DNA of 64,000 nucleotides from Nocardia niwae NBRC 108934 = DSM 45340 (GTDB lineage Bacteria > Actinomycetota > Actinomycetes > Mycobacteriales > Mycobacteriaceae): assembly GCF_001613465.1 (NCBI RefSeq), contig NZ_BDCK01000031.1, positions 124,001-188,000 on the forward strand, in the 5' to 3' direction. Under the pieces are notes generated by a model, which ran no database searches, was not told the origin of the DNA, and saw only the letters and a program-made list of their open reading frames with translations. This document shows, one piece after another, positions 55,698 to 63,484 of the stretch (within the stretch, counting starts at the first letter, position 1; the number at the start of each line of letters is the position of its first letter). The position numbers were made by a program, and so were the translations under genes.

Positions 55698-57206
55698 CTA
55701 CTTGTGCCGCCCGTGCAGGAACGGAACGAGCTTGCGCAGCAGCTTCATCGTGGAGTCGGTGCGGCTGTAGCTCAGCAGCGCCATGCCGGGAACGGTGAAG
55801 CGCTGCACCGCGATCGAGTGCGGGCGGGCGAACTCGCGCAGACCCGGTTCGCCGTGGATGCGGCCGATGCCGGAATCGCCGACGCCGCCGAAGGGCAGGC
55901 CGGGGATGGCGGCGAAGGCGAGCACGGAGTTCACCGAGGTGGCGCCGACGCGCAGCTTGCGCGCGATGTCCAGGCCGTTCTTCTTCGAGTAGACCGCCGA
56001 GGACAGGCCGTACTTGGAGTTGTTGGCCAGCTGCACCGCCTCGTCGACGCCGTCGACGGTGCGGATCGTGATGGTCGGGCCGAAGGTCTCCTCGGCCACC
56101 GCCTCGGAGTTCTCGTCCACGTCCACCAGCACGACGGGCTCGATGAACGGCGCCTTGACCGACTCCGGCCCGCCGAGCACCGCGGTGCCGCCGTTCTTCA
56201 GCGCGTCTTCGATGTGGCGGCGCACGATGTCGATCTGGCTCGGCATGGTCATCGGGCCGTAGGAGGCCTTGTCGCCGGAACCGGGCTTGACGTCGGTGAG
56301 GATGCGCTTGACCTCCGCGACGAACTCCTCGCGCACGGAGCGGTCCACGTAGACCCGCTCGACGCCGGCGCAGGTCTGACCGCTGTTGGCGGTGGCGCCC
56401 CAGGCGACCGCGTCGGCCGCGGCCTTGATGTCGGCGTCGGCGGCGACGATCACCGCGTCCTTGCCGCCGCACTCCAGCAGCACGGGGGTGAGCCGTTCCG
56501 CGGCGGCCGCCATGATCCGCTTGCCGGTGGCGGTGGAGCCGGTGAACGCGATCTTGTCGACGTCGGAGCGGACCAGCGCGGCGCCCGTCGCGCCGTAGCC
56601 GTTGATCGTGATGAAGACGCCTTCGGGCAGTTCGGGGTTGGCCGCGGCGAACGCGTCGGCGAGGAAGTTGCCGATGCCGGTGGAGTATTCGCTCGGCTTG
56701 AACACGACGGTGTTACCCGCGGCCAGCGCGTAGGCGATGGAACCGTTCGGCGTGTAGACCGGGTAGTTCCACGGGCCGATCACGCCGACGACGCCGAGCG
56801 GGCGCTGCTCGAGCCGGGCGCTGAAGTTCGACATCAGCGCGCCCGGGGACACCCGCTTGGGTCCGAGCACCTTCTTGGCGTTCTTGGCCGCCCAGGAGAT
56901 GTGCTCGAGCGCGAGCATCAGCTCCAGGAAGGCGTCGTCGAGCGGCTTGCCGTTCTCGGCGTGGATCAACGCGCAGAACTCCTCCGAGTCCTGCACCAGC
57001 TTGCTCGACCAGCGCAGCAGGTGCGTGCGCCGTTCGTCGAAACTCAGCGCGCCCCAGGTGGCGGCCGCTGCGCGGGCCTTGGCGACGGCGGCGGCGACCG
57101 CGGCGTCGTCGGCGATGACGTGCGTGCCGATCACCTCTCCTGTCGCCGGATTGACCGACGTCAGTGCCGTGTCGTGGTCGGCCGGTTTGGTGTCGGTGGA
57201 TGTCAC
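55698..57206 (-). CDS. Aldehyde dehydrogenase family protein
   Basis: NAD(P)-dependent oxidation of an aldehyde to the acid. It has 502 residues with the Rossmann motif FTGSTATGK at 221-229, the general base Glu245 in LLECGGKD, and nucleophile Cys279 in NSGQTCAGVERVY; the EETFGPT and LPFGGVGDSGIGR blocks are also present. The GTG at 57206 follows GAGGAGAA. It could serve fatty-aldehyde oxidation after alkane hydroxylation, but it is 29 kb from alkB, and succinic semialdehyde-type substrates are equally possible. Confidence 0.9.
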   Translation of the reverse strand: MTSTDTKPADHDTALTSVNPATGEVIGTHVIADDAAVAAAVAKARAAAATWGALSFDERRTHLLRWSSKLVQDSEEFCALIHAENGKPLDDAFLELMLALEHISWAAKNAKKVLGPKRVSPGALMSNFSARLEQRPLGVVGVIGPWNYPVYTPNGSIAYALAAGNTVVFKPSEYSTGIGNFLADAFAAANPELPEGVFITINGYGATGAALVRSDVDKIAFTGSTATGKRIMAAAAERLTPVLLECGGKDAVIVAADADIKAAADAVAWGATANSGQTCAGVERVYVDRSVREEFVAEVKRILTDVKPGSGDKASYGPMTMPSQIDIVRRHIEDALKNGGTAVLGGPESVKAPFIEPVVLVDVDENSEAVAEETFGPTITIRTVDGVDEAVQLANNSKYGLSSAVYSKKNGLDIARKLRVGATSVNSVLAFAAIPGLPFGGVGDSGIGRIHGEPGLREFARPHSIAVQRFTVPGMALLSYSRTDSTMKLLRKLVPFLHGRHK

Positions 57207-57372
57207 AGTGGTTCTCCTCTTGCCGTCTGCGGTGGACGGTCGATGCACATGTCCGAGTGGACGGGCAGCCCGTCCTTCCGATGAGAGAATGCTATGCCAC
57301 AACTCTCAACAGGTCACCAGCTATGCACCAATTGTCTCCGACGGTGTCGGTGGCAGGTGGGACTATCGGGAT

Positions 57373-58161
57373 ATGTGCGGACGATATGCGACCACGACCA
57401 ATCCCGGCAGGCTCGCGGTCGAGTTGGATGCGATCGACGAGACCGGCGCCGCTGACCCGAGTTCTTTCACCAACTACAACGTCGCGCCGACCACCCAGGT
57501 GCTCACCGTCGTCGAGCGGCACGACCACGGCCACGAGGACGACGACCCGAAGCGGCGCATCCGGCGCATGCGCTGGGGGCTGATCCCGGTATGGACCAAG
57601 GCCGCCGAGCCCGGCGTCCCGGTCAAGGGCAAGCCGCTGTTCAACGCCCGCGCCGACAAGGCGGCCACCACGCCGTCCTTCCGTGACGCGGTGAAGTACC
57701 GGCGCTGTCTGGTGCCGATGGACGGCTGGTACGAGTGGCTCGTCGAGCCGAACGGCGAGAAAGGCCCGAAAGGAAAGGTCGCGAAGCATCCGTACTACAT
57801 GGCCAACGCGGACGGTTCCCGTCTCTATATGGCCGGTCTGTGGTCGGTCTGGCGCGATCGGTCGCAGCCGGAGAGCGAACCGCTGCTGTCGTGCACCATC
57901 CTGACCACCGACGCCGTCGGCGACTTGACTCGCATTCACGACCGGATGCCGCTGCCCATGCCGCAGAAGCACTGGGACGCGTGGCTGGACCCGGATCACC
58001 CGGCCCCGGCGAGTCTGCTGGAGACGCCCTCCGAGCAAGTGGTCGCCGGAATCGTGCCCCGCGCGGTGCCCGCCCTGGTCAACAGCGTGCGCAACAACGG
58101 CCCGGAACTGCTTGCCCGAGTGGAGGATCGGAAGGAAGCCGAGCAGATCAGCCTGCTCTGA
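57373..58161 (+). CDS. SOS response-associated peptidase (HMCES/YedK family)
   Basis: HMCES-family protein that crosslinks to abasic sites in single-stranded DNA through its N-terminal Cys2. It has 262 residues: MCGRYA at the start, NYNVAPT, RWGLIPVW, FNARADK, the DGWYEW glutamate and the RIHDRMP histidine, all active-site elements. GACTAT ends six bases before the ATG and no ribosome site is seen, so it may be leaderless. Divergent from the aldehyde dehydrogenase. Despite the family name I see no LexA box in its promoter. Confidence 0.92.
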   Translation: MCGRYATTTNPGRLAVELDAIDETGAADPSSFTNYNVAPTTQVLTVVERHDHGHEDDDPKRRIRRMRWGLIPVWTKAAEPGVPVKGKPLFNARADKAATTPSFRDAVKYRRCLVPMDGWYEWLVEPNGEKGPKGKVAKHPYYMANADGSRLYMAGLWSVWRDRSQPESEPLLSCTILTTDAVGDLTRIHDRMPLPMPQKHWDAWLDPDHPAPASLLETPSEQVVAGIVPRAVPALVNSVRNNGPELLARVEDRKEAEQISLL

Positions 58162-58490
58162 TCGCAGCCGTCACCGCCCCTTCTCGGCTTGCGATCCGCC
58201 TTCACCGGTGTCGTGCGTGCGCCGAGTCCGTGAGCGGCATTCCGGCGCCTCCGTCGGTAGCTCGTGACCGCAGGCAGGGCAGCGCTGCACCGGACCACGT
58301 CGGCCCGATGGCCTCCCGCGAACCAACCACGACTCCCGGTTGCTAGCGCAGCGAGACCGAGTATGCGCCGTTCGCGGCCCGGCTCGCGTCCGAGTGGTCG
58401 CCGCGTCCGCGACGAAGTCGCCGGCGGTGGCCACTCGGACGCGAGCCATGAGGGGGCCGCGAACACGCAGCGCCGCAGGCGCTGCGAAAA
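58162..58490. other. 329-base convergent intergenic region
   Basis: Between the convergent SOS-associated peptidase and the small exported protein. Its right two-thirds is the largest copy of the dispersed palindromic repeat; I see no gene or RNA. Confidence 0.6.
58370..58486. repeat. Dispersed palindromic repeat, copy 3 (full)
   Basis: Outer arms GTTCGCGGCCC (58370-58380) and GGGCCGCGAAC (58454-58464) enclose a perfect 17-base inner stem (58381-58397 with 58431-58447, beginning GGCTCGCG), followed by hairpin CGCAGCGCC-GCA-GGCGCTGCG (58466-58486). Confidence 0.7.
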
Positions 58491-58491
58491 A

Positions 58492-58791
58492 CTACAGCGA
58501 GCACTTCACGCTGGGTGAGGCGATGTTCAGCCCGCACTTGATGATTCCGGCCACCAAGTCGATCAGCTTGGTGGTGACGTTCCCGCTGAGTTTCTCGGCT
58601 TTCCCGGCCTTGTCGTCGCTCTTCGAGCCTTGCCCGTCGAAGTCGAAGACGGAATCGCTGACGTGGACGACCGGTGGGTGGTCCGGCGCGGCGGCGGCTT
58701 CCGGCGGCTGCAGTATTACCGAACCGAGGGCCAAGACGAGAGCTCCGGACAACGCGACGATCACGGTGCGCACCCGCTGGTGCGTAGGCAT
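58492..58791 (-). CDS. Small exported protein
   Basis: A 99-residue secreted or surface protein: basic N-terminus, hydrophobic core VIVALSGALVLALGSVI and an AAAAPDH cleavage region near residue 36. The mature part of about 63 residues is hydrophilic, then has ITKL-type helix KLIDLVAGII and two cysteines (KCG, KCS) that could form a disulphide. The ATG at 58791 is ten bases after AGAGGA; ATG 58797 and GTG 58800 are alternatives. No family recognised. Confidence 0.65.
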   Translation of the reverse strand: MPTHQRVRTVIVALSGALVLALGSVILQPPEAAAAPDHPPVVHVSDSVFDFDGQGSKSDDKAGKAEKLSGNVTTKLIDLVAGIIKCGLNIASPSVKCSL

Positions 58792-58864
58792 TCGCATCAC
58801 ATCCTCTCGAGTCGGTCGATCTGGCCTGTTCAGTAACGCACAGATCGCGCCGATCGTGGCTGAA

Positions 58865-59359
58865 TTACGCGGATGTCACGGGCGCGGTCACCGCGGCGGT
58901 CAACCGGATCAGGTCGGCGGGCGCCAGCTCGATCTCCAGTCCGCGCCGTCCCGCGCTGCACAGCATCCGGTCCCAGGCCAGCGCCGAGTCGTCGATCACG
59001 GTGGGCAGCAGCTTGCGCTGACCGAGCGGGGAGATACCGCCGAGCACGTAGCCGGTGGTCTTCTCGGCCCGCGTCTTGTCCGCCATGCTCGCCTTCGACG
59101 CGCCGAGCGCGGCCGCCGCGGCCTTGAGCGACAACGTGTTCGGCACCGGAAGCACGGCCACCGCGAGGCCACCGGAGGCCAGTTCGATGACCAAGGTCTT
59201 GAAAATCTGCTCGGCCGCGACCCCGAGTTCGGCGCCCAGCGCGTCGACCGCCTCGGCGCCGTAGGAGTCGGCGCGCGGATCGTGCTTGTAGGCGTGCACG
59301 CGATGGGCCACCTTCGCCTGGGTCAACGCGCGGATCGCCGGGGTCGAGCCTGCTGCCAT
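58865..59359 (-). CDS. ybaK: YbaK/EbsC-type Cys-tRNA(Pro) deacylase
   Basis: Removes cysteine mischarged on tRNA(Pro). It has 164 residues of the YbaK fold: HRVHAYKHDP near residue 20, QIFKTLVIE with the catalytic lysine, and GYVLGGISPLGQRK, all conserved in the family. The ATG at 59359 is preceded by TTAGGG at a -10-like distance and no Shine-Dalgarno, so it may be leaderless; TTG 59365 is a slightly longer start. It is divergent from sigH, matching the neighbourhood of sigH in M. tuberculosis. Confidence 0.87.
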   Translation of the reverse strand: MAAGSTPAIRALTQAKVAHRVHAYKHDPRADSYGAEAVDALGAELGVAAEQIFKTLVIELASGGLAVAVLPVPNTLSLKAAAAALGASKASMADKTRAEKTTGYVLGGISPLGQRKLLPTVIDDSALAWDRMLCSAGRRGLEIELAPADLIRLTAAVTAPVTSA

Positions 59360-59436
59360 GGCCAAACCCTAACGGCGGCCGTGGCACGGGCCGCAACGGG
59401 ATTTCCGGCGCATCCGCTGCGAGGCCGTGGTCGGCG

Positions 59437-59462
59437 GGAACACCCGGCGGGTCGCGCATGTT
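59437..59462 (+). promoter_or_regulatory. SigH/SigR-type promoter of sigH
   Basis: GGAACA (59437-59442), 17 bases, then GTT (59460-59462), matching the SigH/SigR consensus GGAAYA and GTT. It would start transcription near 59470, 66 bases before the chosen sigH start, and lets SigH amplify its own gene. Confidence 0.6.
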
Positions 59463-59535
59463 GTAGCCGGTACACCGCGCTGGGACCTGATTCCATCGCA
59501 TGAGCAGGCCCTATGGAGATGTGAAGGAGACGCCT

Positions 59536-60288
59536 GTGCCCGTGCTGCTCGACGACCGTCCGGTATGGACCGATGTGTCCCCGACGGACGGCGGATTCTC
59601 CTTCGATGTGCCGATGCCGGTAGATTTGGCAGGTACGGCGATCGAAGGGACAGGTGTGACGAGCGACGATGACGTGGCGGCCGACGATGTCGCCGCCGTC
59701 GACGATGCCGAGCTGGCACAGCGGTTCGAACGGGACGCGCTCCCGCTGCTCGACCAGCTCTACGGCGCCGCGCTGCGCATGACCAGGAACCCGGCGGATG
59801 CCGAGGACTTGGTCCAGGAGACCTACGTGAAGGCCTACCAGGGCTTCAAGTCGTTCCGGGAGGGCACCAATCTGCGCGCCTGGCTGTACCGGATCCTGAC
59901 GAATACCTACATCAACTCCTACCGCAAGAAGCAGCGCCAGCCCGCGCAGTACCCGACCGACGAGATCACCGACTGGCAGCTGGCCGCGACCGCCGAGCAC
60001 ACCTCGCAGGGTCTGCGCTCGGCCGAGGTCGAGGCGCTGGACGCGTTACCGGACGACGACATCAAAGCCGCACTGCAGGAACTGCCCGAAGAGTTCCGGA
60101 TGGCGGTGTACTACGCCGATGTCGAGGGTTTCCCGTACAAGGAAATCGCCGACATCATGGGCACTCCCATCGGTACGGTGATGTCCCGGCTGCACCGCGG
60201 CCGGAAACAACTGAAGGGTTTGCTCGCCGATGTCGCGCGCGAGCGTGGATTCAACCGTTCGGGGGAACGCCAGGAGGTCAAGCAGTGA
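59536..60288 (+). CDS. sigH: RNA polymerase sigma factor SigH
   Basis: ECF sigma factor for oxidative and heat stress, released from RshA when thiols are oxidised. It has 250 residues: an acidic N-terminal extension of about 55, region 2 with RMTRNPADAEDLVQETYVKAY (RMTRNPADAEDL, YVKAY) and the LYRILTNTYINSYRKKQRQP -10-reading part, shown as LYRILTNTYINSY, then region 4 with GFPYKEIADIMGTPIGTVMS. GTG 59536 has a strong AAGGAG six bases upstream; ATG 59500 is the alternative without one. The stop overlaps rshA (GTGA). Confidence 0.93.
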   Translation: MPVLLDDRPVWTDVSPTDGGFSFDVPMPVDLAGTAIEGTGVTSDDDVAADDVAAVDDAELAQRFERDALPLLDQLYGAALRMTRNPADAEDLVQETYVKAYQGFKSFREGTNLRAWLYRILTNTYINSYRKKQRQPAQYPTDEITDWQLAATAEHTSQGLRSAEVEALDALPDDDIKAALQELPEEFRMAVYYADVEGFPYKEIADIMGTPIGTVMSRLHRGRKQLKGLLADVARERGFNRSGERQEVKQ

Positions 60289-60575
60289 GTACCGAACGGG
60301 ACCCCGACATGGAGCTCGATTGCACCGCGGTACTCGCCGACGTGTGGTTGATGCTGGACGGGGAATGTGACGACGCGACCCGGGCACGGTTGCAGCACCA
60401 CATGGAGCACTGCAGTCCCTGTATCGAGGCCTACGGCATCGAGGAGAAGATCAAGAGCCTGCTCAGCCGCAAATGCGGCGGCGATCGCGCGCCCGCGTCG
60501 CTGCGTGAGCGACTGACCATCGAGCTGCGCCGGTCGGTCGTGACCACGGAGACTTCGGTCGAGAGCTCCGAATAG
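60285..60575 (+). CDS. rshA: Anti-sigma factor RshA (ZAS family)
   Basis: Redox-sensitive zinc anti-sigma factor holding SigH inactive. It has 96 residues with the ZAS motif His39-x3-Cys43-x2-Cys46, a second thiol Cys28, and the helix IEEKIKSLLSRKCGG used in sigma binding. Its GTG start overlaps the sigH stop by four bases, so the pair is made together. Oxidation of the cysteines to a disulphide would free SigH, as known for RsrA/RshA. A hairpin follows the gene. Confidence 0.93.
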   Translation: MSTERDPDMELDCTAVLADVWLMLDGECDDATRARLQHHMEHCSPCIEAYGIEEKIKSLLSRKCGGDRAPASLRERLTIELRRSVVTTETSVESSE

Positions 60576-60588
60576 CCCTGCGCATGCG

Positions 60589-60623
60589 AGCGGCACGCCT
60601 TCCAGCCGGAAGTGCGTGCCGCT
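60589..60623. terminator. Bidirectional hairpin between rshA and bL37
   Basis: Ten-base arms AGCGGCACGC and GCGTGCCGCT, extended by CTTCC/GGAAG with one bulged T and a four-base loop. It serves both convergent genes. Confidence 0.7.
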
Positions 60624-60648
60624 TCGTGCGTGCGGGCCGAGCGTCAGC

Positions 60649-60723
60649 TCAGGCGTTGGGCCGCTTGCCGTGGTTGGCTGCGTTCCCCTTGCGGCTACGC
60701 TTCTTACGTCCGCGCTTACCCAT
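60649..60723 (-). CDS. Ribosomal protein bL37 (24 aa)
   Basis: A 24-codon gene. The peptide begins MGKRGRKKRSRKG and ends NHGKRPNA, very close to the tiny basic protein bL37 seen in the large subunit of mycobacterial ribosomes. AAGGGAG lies seven bases before the ATG, a strong ribosome site. It converges with rshA and is divergent from the biotinyl-binding gene. It is easily missed by gene finders because of its length. Confidence 0.82.
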   Translation of the reverse strand: MGKRGRKKRSRKGNAANHGKRPNA

Positions 60724-60813
60724 GAGTATTCTCCCTTCTGGTTGAAGGCCATTCTTTCATGTGTGGTTGGCTGTACCGTCAGCGGATACAGGCCAACGAG
60801 TGAATGGGGTGCC

Positions 60814-61029
60814 ATGGCTGAGGAAGTGCTCGCCGAACTGGTGTCGGTCGTCTACCAGGTGGTTGTCAAGGAAGGCGACGAAGTCCAGGAGGGCGACACT
60901 CTGGTGATCCTCGAGTCGATGAAGATGGAGATTCCGGTGGTCGCGGAGTCCAGCGGCACCGTGACCTCGGTTGGCGTGCAGGAAGGCGACGCGATCAAGG
61001 CTGGCCACCTGATCGCGGTCATCTCCTGA
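60814..61029 (+). CDS. Biotin/lipoyl-binding carrier protein (TB7.3-like)
   Basis: A 71-residue free-standing biotinyl domain like M. tuberculosis TB7.3 (Rv3221c). The modified lysine lies in ESMKMEIPV at residues 34-42 (Lys37), surrounded by the two-fold beta-sandwich repeats VVVKEGDEV and VGVQEGDAI. It probably serves as carrier for an acyl-CoA carboxylase or similar enzyme whose catalytic subunits are not in the window. ATG 60814 follows GGGGTG. pdtaS starts 22 bases later on the same strand. Confidence 0.9.
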   Translation: MAEEVLAELVSVVYQVVVKEGDEVQEGDTLVILESMKMEIPVVAESSGTVTSVGVQEGDAIKAGHLIAVIS

Positions 61030-61051
61030 GCGATTGCGGCGGTAGATCTGC

Positions 61052-62566
61052 ATGGCGACACTGAGCGAGCTGCTGGCCGAGCACACCGACCTACCCGGCG
61101 TAGCCGTGGATCATCTGCAGCGGGTGGTGGGCGATTGGCAACTGCTGGCCGATCTGTCCTTCGCCGATCTGCTGCTGTGGGTAGGTGCGGGACCGGTGAC
61201 CGCTGGCGCCGACATCGTGTGCGTCGCGCAGTGCCGACCCACCACCGCGCCGACCGTGCACTTGGAGGACCTGGTCGGAACGTCCGCCCGGCAGGCCGAC
61301 CATCCGCAGGTCTTCGACGCGCTGACCAGCGGCAATATCGTACGCGCCGACAGCGAGGTCGAGGCGTCCGGCGTCTACCACCCGCATCCGGTGCATGCCG
61401 TACGCGAGGCCATCCCGGTGCGCTGCGGCGACGATGTGATCGCGGTGCTGAGCCGGGACACCGATCTGCAACGCTCCCGGGTGCGCAGCCAGCTGGAGAG
61501 CGCGTACGTGGCATGCGCGGACGATCTGTGCCAGATGATCGCCGACGGCACCTTCCCCACCACCGAGGATCGCGCGGCCACCCACTCCAGTCCGCGCGCG
61601 GGGGATGGGTTCATCCGGCTCGACACCGACGGCACCGTTGTCTACGCCAGCCCGAACGCGCTGTCGGCCTACCACCGGATGGGCTTGCAGTCCGACCTGG
61701 CCGGGCAGGACCTCGCCGTCACCACCCGCTCCCTGATCACCGATCCGTTCGACGCCCAGGAAGTGGTGGGCGACATCCAGGCCGCGCTGGCCGGTCGGAC
61801 CGGGCGGCGGATGGAGGTCGAGGCGCGCGGAGCCACCGTGCTGCTGCGCACCCTCGTGCTGCGCCCGCACGGGGAACTGGCCGGCGCCGCCGTGCTCGTT
61901 CGCGATGTCACCGAGGTCAAGCGGCGCGACCGCGCACTGCTGAGTAAAGACGCCACGATCCGGGAGATCCACCACCGGGTCAAGAACAACCTGCAGACCG
62001 TCGCCGCGCTGCTGCGCCTGCAGGCCCGTCGCACCGAGAACGAGGAGGCCCAGGTCGCGCTCACCGAATCGGTGCGACGAGTCACCTCCATCGCGTCGGT
62101 GCACGAAATGCTGTCCATGTCGGTGGACGAAGAGGTCGATCTCGACGAGGTCGTCGACCGGCTGTTGCCGATCATGGCCGATGTGGCCACGGTGCACACC
62201 GCGCGCATCAAGGTGCGCCGCGCCGGATCGCTCGGCGTCTTCTCCGCTGAACGCGCCACCCCGTTGGTGATGGTGCTCACCGAGCTGGTGCAGAACGCCA
62301 TCGAGCACGCCTTCGATTCGGGCGAAAACGGCACGGTGACAATCCGTTCCGAGCGTTCGGCCCGCTGGCTGGATGTGATCATCAGCGACGACGGCCGCGG
62401 TCTGCCGCCCGGGTTCAGCCTGGAATCCTCCGATCGGCTCGGCCTGCAGATCGTCCGCACGCTGGTCACCGCCGAACTCGGCGGTTCCATCGGCCTGCAT
62501 CCCGGCGCCGATATCGGCACCGATGCCGTCCTGCGTGTGCCACTGGGCCGCCGTTCCGGCCGCTGA
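61052..62566 (+). CDS. pdtaS: Sensor histidine kinase PdtaS
   Basis: Soluble two-component kinase; its mycobacterial partner PdtaR is an RNA-binding ANTAR regulator, not encoded here. It has 504 residues with no membrane helix: an N-terminal GAF domain (about 1-160), a PAS domain (about 185-290), a HisKA_2 domain with EIHHRVKNNLQT (His307/His308) and an HATPase domain with ELVQNAIEHAF and DDGRGLPPGF. ATG 61052 has only a weak ribosome site. It follows the biotinyl protein gene, as in M. tuberculosis. Confidence 0.93.
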   Translation: MATLSELLAEHTDLPGVAVDHLQRVVGDWQLLADLSFADLLLWVGAGPVTAGADIVCVAQCRPTTAPTVHLEDLVGTSARQADHPQVFDALTSGNIVRADSEVEASGVYHPHPVHAVREAIPVRCGDDVIAVLSRDTDLQRSRVRSQLESAYVACADDLCQMIADGTFPTTEDRAATHSSPRAGDGFIRLDTDGTVVYASPNALSAYHRMGLQSDLAGQDLAVTTRSLITDPFDAQEVVGDIQAALAGRTGRRMEVEARGATVLLRTLVLRPHGELAGAAVLVRDVTEVKRRDRALLSKDATIREIHHRVKNNLQTVAALLRLQARRTENEEAQVALTESVRRVTSIASVHEMLSMSVDEEVDLDEVVDRLLPIMADVATVHTARIKVRRAGSLGVFSAERATPLVMVLTELVQNAIEHAFDSGENGTVTIRSERSARWLDVIISDDGRGLPPGFSLESSDRLGLQIVRTLVTAELGGSIGLHPGADIGTDAVLRVPLGRRSGR

Positions 62567-62896
62567 GCTGGATCGGTCCCATCGCCCTGTTGCTCGAAGG
62601 TCGCGGGAGGCCACCGCTCGGGCGCGCTTTGCGGCTTGCCGGACAGTGGTCGACCGAATGTCCGTATCGAGCGGAATGCGAGGGTGCCGAACGGATTGTC
62701 ACCGCCTCGACCCGGTTGAGAACCAACCACTTTCCCACAGCTTCCGATCATCCGCGAGTCGAACCGCGGCCTCCGCCGCGCCGTTATCCGCGCTGTCGAT
62801 ATTGCCGTCCGGCACAACCGTATTGGTCGGCTTCGGGTTTCGCAGCGAAGCGAGACCGATCATTTTCAGTTCGTCGTCCGGTGCACGAAAACAACA

Positions 62897-62924
62897 CAGC
62901 CCGGCACCTACGGGTGCCGGGCTG
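62897..62924 (-). terminator. whiB1 intrinsic terminator (distal hairpin)
   Basis: Twelve-base perfect arms CAGCCCGGCACC and GGTGCCGGGCTG with a four-base loop; on the minus strand it is followed by TGTTGTTTTC, a U-rich tail rare in this GC-rich genome. Confidence 0.8.
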
Positions 62925-62931
62925 AAATGCG

Positions 62932-62960
62932 TTACCGGGCCGGGCTGAATGGCCCGGTAA
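62932..62960 (-). terminator. whiB1 terminator (proximal hairpin)
   Basis: Ten-base perfect arms TTACCGGGCC and GGCCCGGTAA with a nine-base loop, 14 bases after the whiB1 stop and just before the stronger hairpin. Confidence 0.65.
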
Positions 62961-62974
62961 GGCCGGTCGTCTGA

Positions 62975-63229
62975 TCAGACGACGGTGCGGGTGCGGGTGC
63001 GCGCGTTGCGACGCTTGAGCGCCCGGCGCTCGTCCTCGCTCATACCACCCCACACGCCGGCGTCTTGTCCGGACTTCAGGGCCCAGGACAGGCAGTCGGC
63101 GGTTACGGGGCAGCGAGCGCAGACCAGCTTGGCATCGGCAATCTGCGCGAGCGCCGGACCACTGTTACCCACCGGGAAAAACAGCTCGGGGTCCTCATCG
63201 CGACAGATGGCCTTGTGGCGCCAGTCCAT
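62975..63229 (-). CDS. whiB1: WhiB1 iron-sulfur transcriptional regulator
   Basis: Essential Wbl protein in mycobacteria; its [4Fe-4S] cluster reacts with nitric oxide and it binds region 4 of the principal sigma factor. It has 84 residues: Cys9, Cys37, Cys40 and Cys46 ligate the cluster, then GVWGG at 58-62 and the basic tail RALKRRNARTRTRT. GGAGCAGAGGA directly precedes the ATG. A CRP-type site lies about 95 bases upstream, consistent with the known control of whiB1 by CRP in M. tuberculosis. Confidence 0.95.
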   Translation of the reverse strand: MDWRHKAICRDEDPELFFPVGNSGPALAQIADAKLVCARCPVTADCLSWALKSGQDAGVWGGMSEDERRALKRRNARTRTRTVV

Positions 63230-63247
63230 TCCTCTGCTCCTTTGCTG

Positions 63248-63265
63248 GGCGCCGCACAGGGCGCC
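63248..63265 (-). promoter_or_regulatory. Hairpin in the whiB1 leader
   Basis: GGCGCC-GCACAG-GGCGCC is a perfect six-base-arm hairpin 19 bases before the whiB1 start. It could affect ribosome access or message stability. Confidence 0.35.
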
Positions 63266-63318
63266 GACGGTTTGTGGTTCGTTCACTTGTGCGACTCGAA
63301 TGTTTCCGCACGGTTGCT

Positions 63319-63334
63319 TGTGAATGCTTTCACG
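63319..63334. promoter_or_regulatory. CRP site upstream of whiB1
   Basis: TGTGA-ATGCTT-TCACG matches the mycobacterial CRP consensus TGTGA-N6-TCACA at nine of ten positions, centred about 97 bases upstream of the whiB1 start. Confidence 0.65.
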
Positions 63335-63484
63335 AACACCGTAGATGTCAATAGGCACGCGGTGCACCGTGGGGAAGCTCACGCTCTGAAGGCCCCCGCG
63401 TTGGGAAGCCTGCCCGGTCCTTTGTACTCGCTCCACCGGGATTTCGCAGCACTACCCGCCATGTTTTTCCCCGGTGTTTCGCCC

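Larger units (their letters stand above)
62567..62974. other. 408-base convergent intergenic region, pdtaS / whiB1
   Basis: No gene can be supported. The right end holds two tandem hairpins that terminate whiB1. The middle has a short GCAGCGAAGCGAGACCGA-like stretch also seen near 58350, perhaps a remnant of a repeated element. Confidence 0.55.

Noticed and set aside
54123..57284. 1053-codon plus-strand frame across aroA and the aldehyde dehydrogenase
   Set aside because: Antisense to two clear enzymes and spans their intergenic repeat; composition is typical of a GC shadow frame.
62835..62870. Fourth copy of the dispersed repeat in the pdtaS-whiB1 gap
   Set aside because: Only a GCAGCGAAGCGAGACCGA-like stretch is shared with the flank of copy 3; the palindromic arms are absent.
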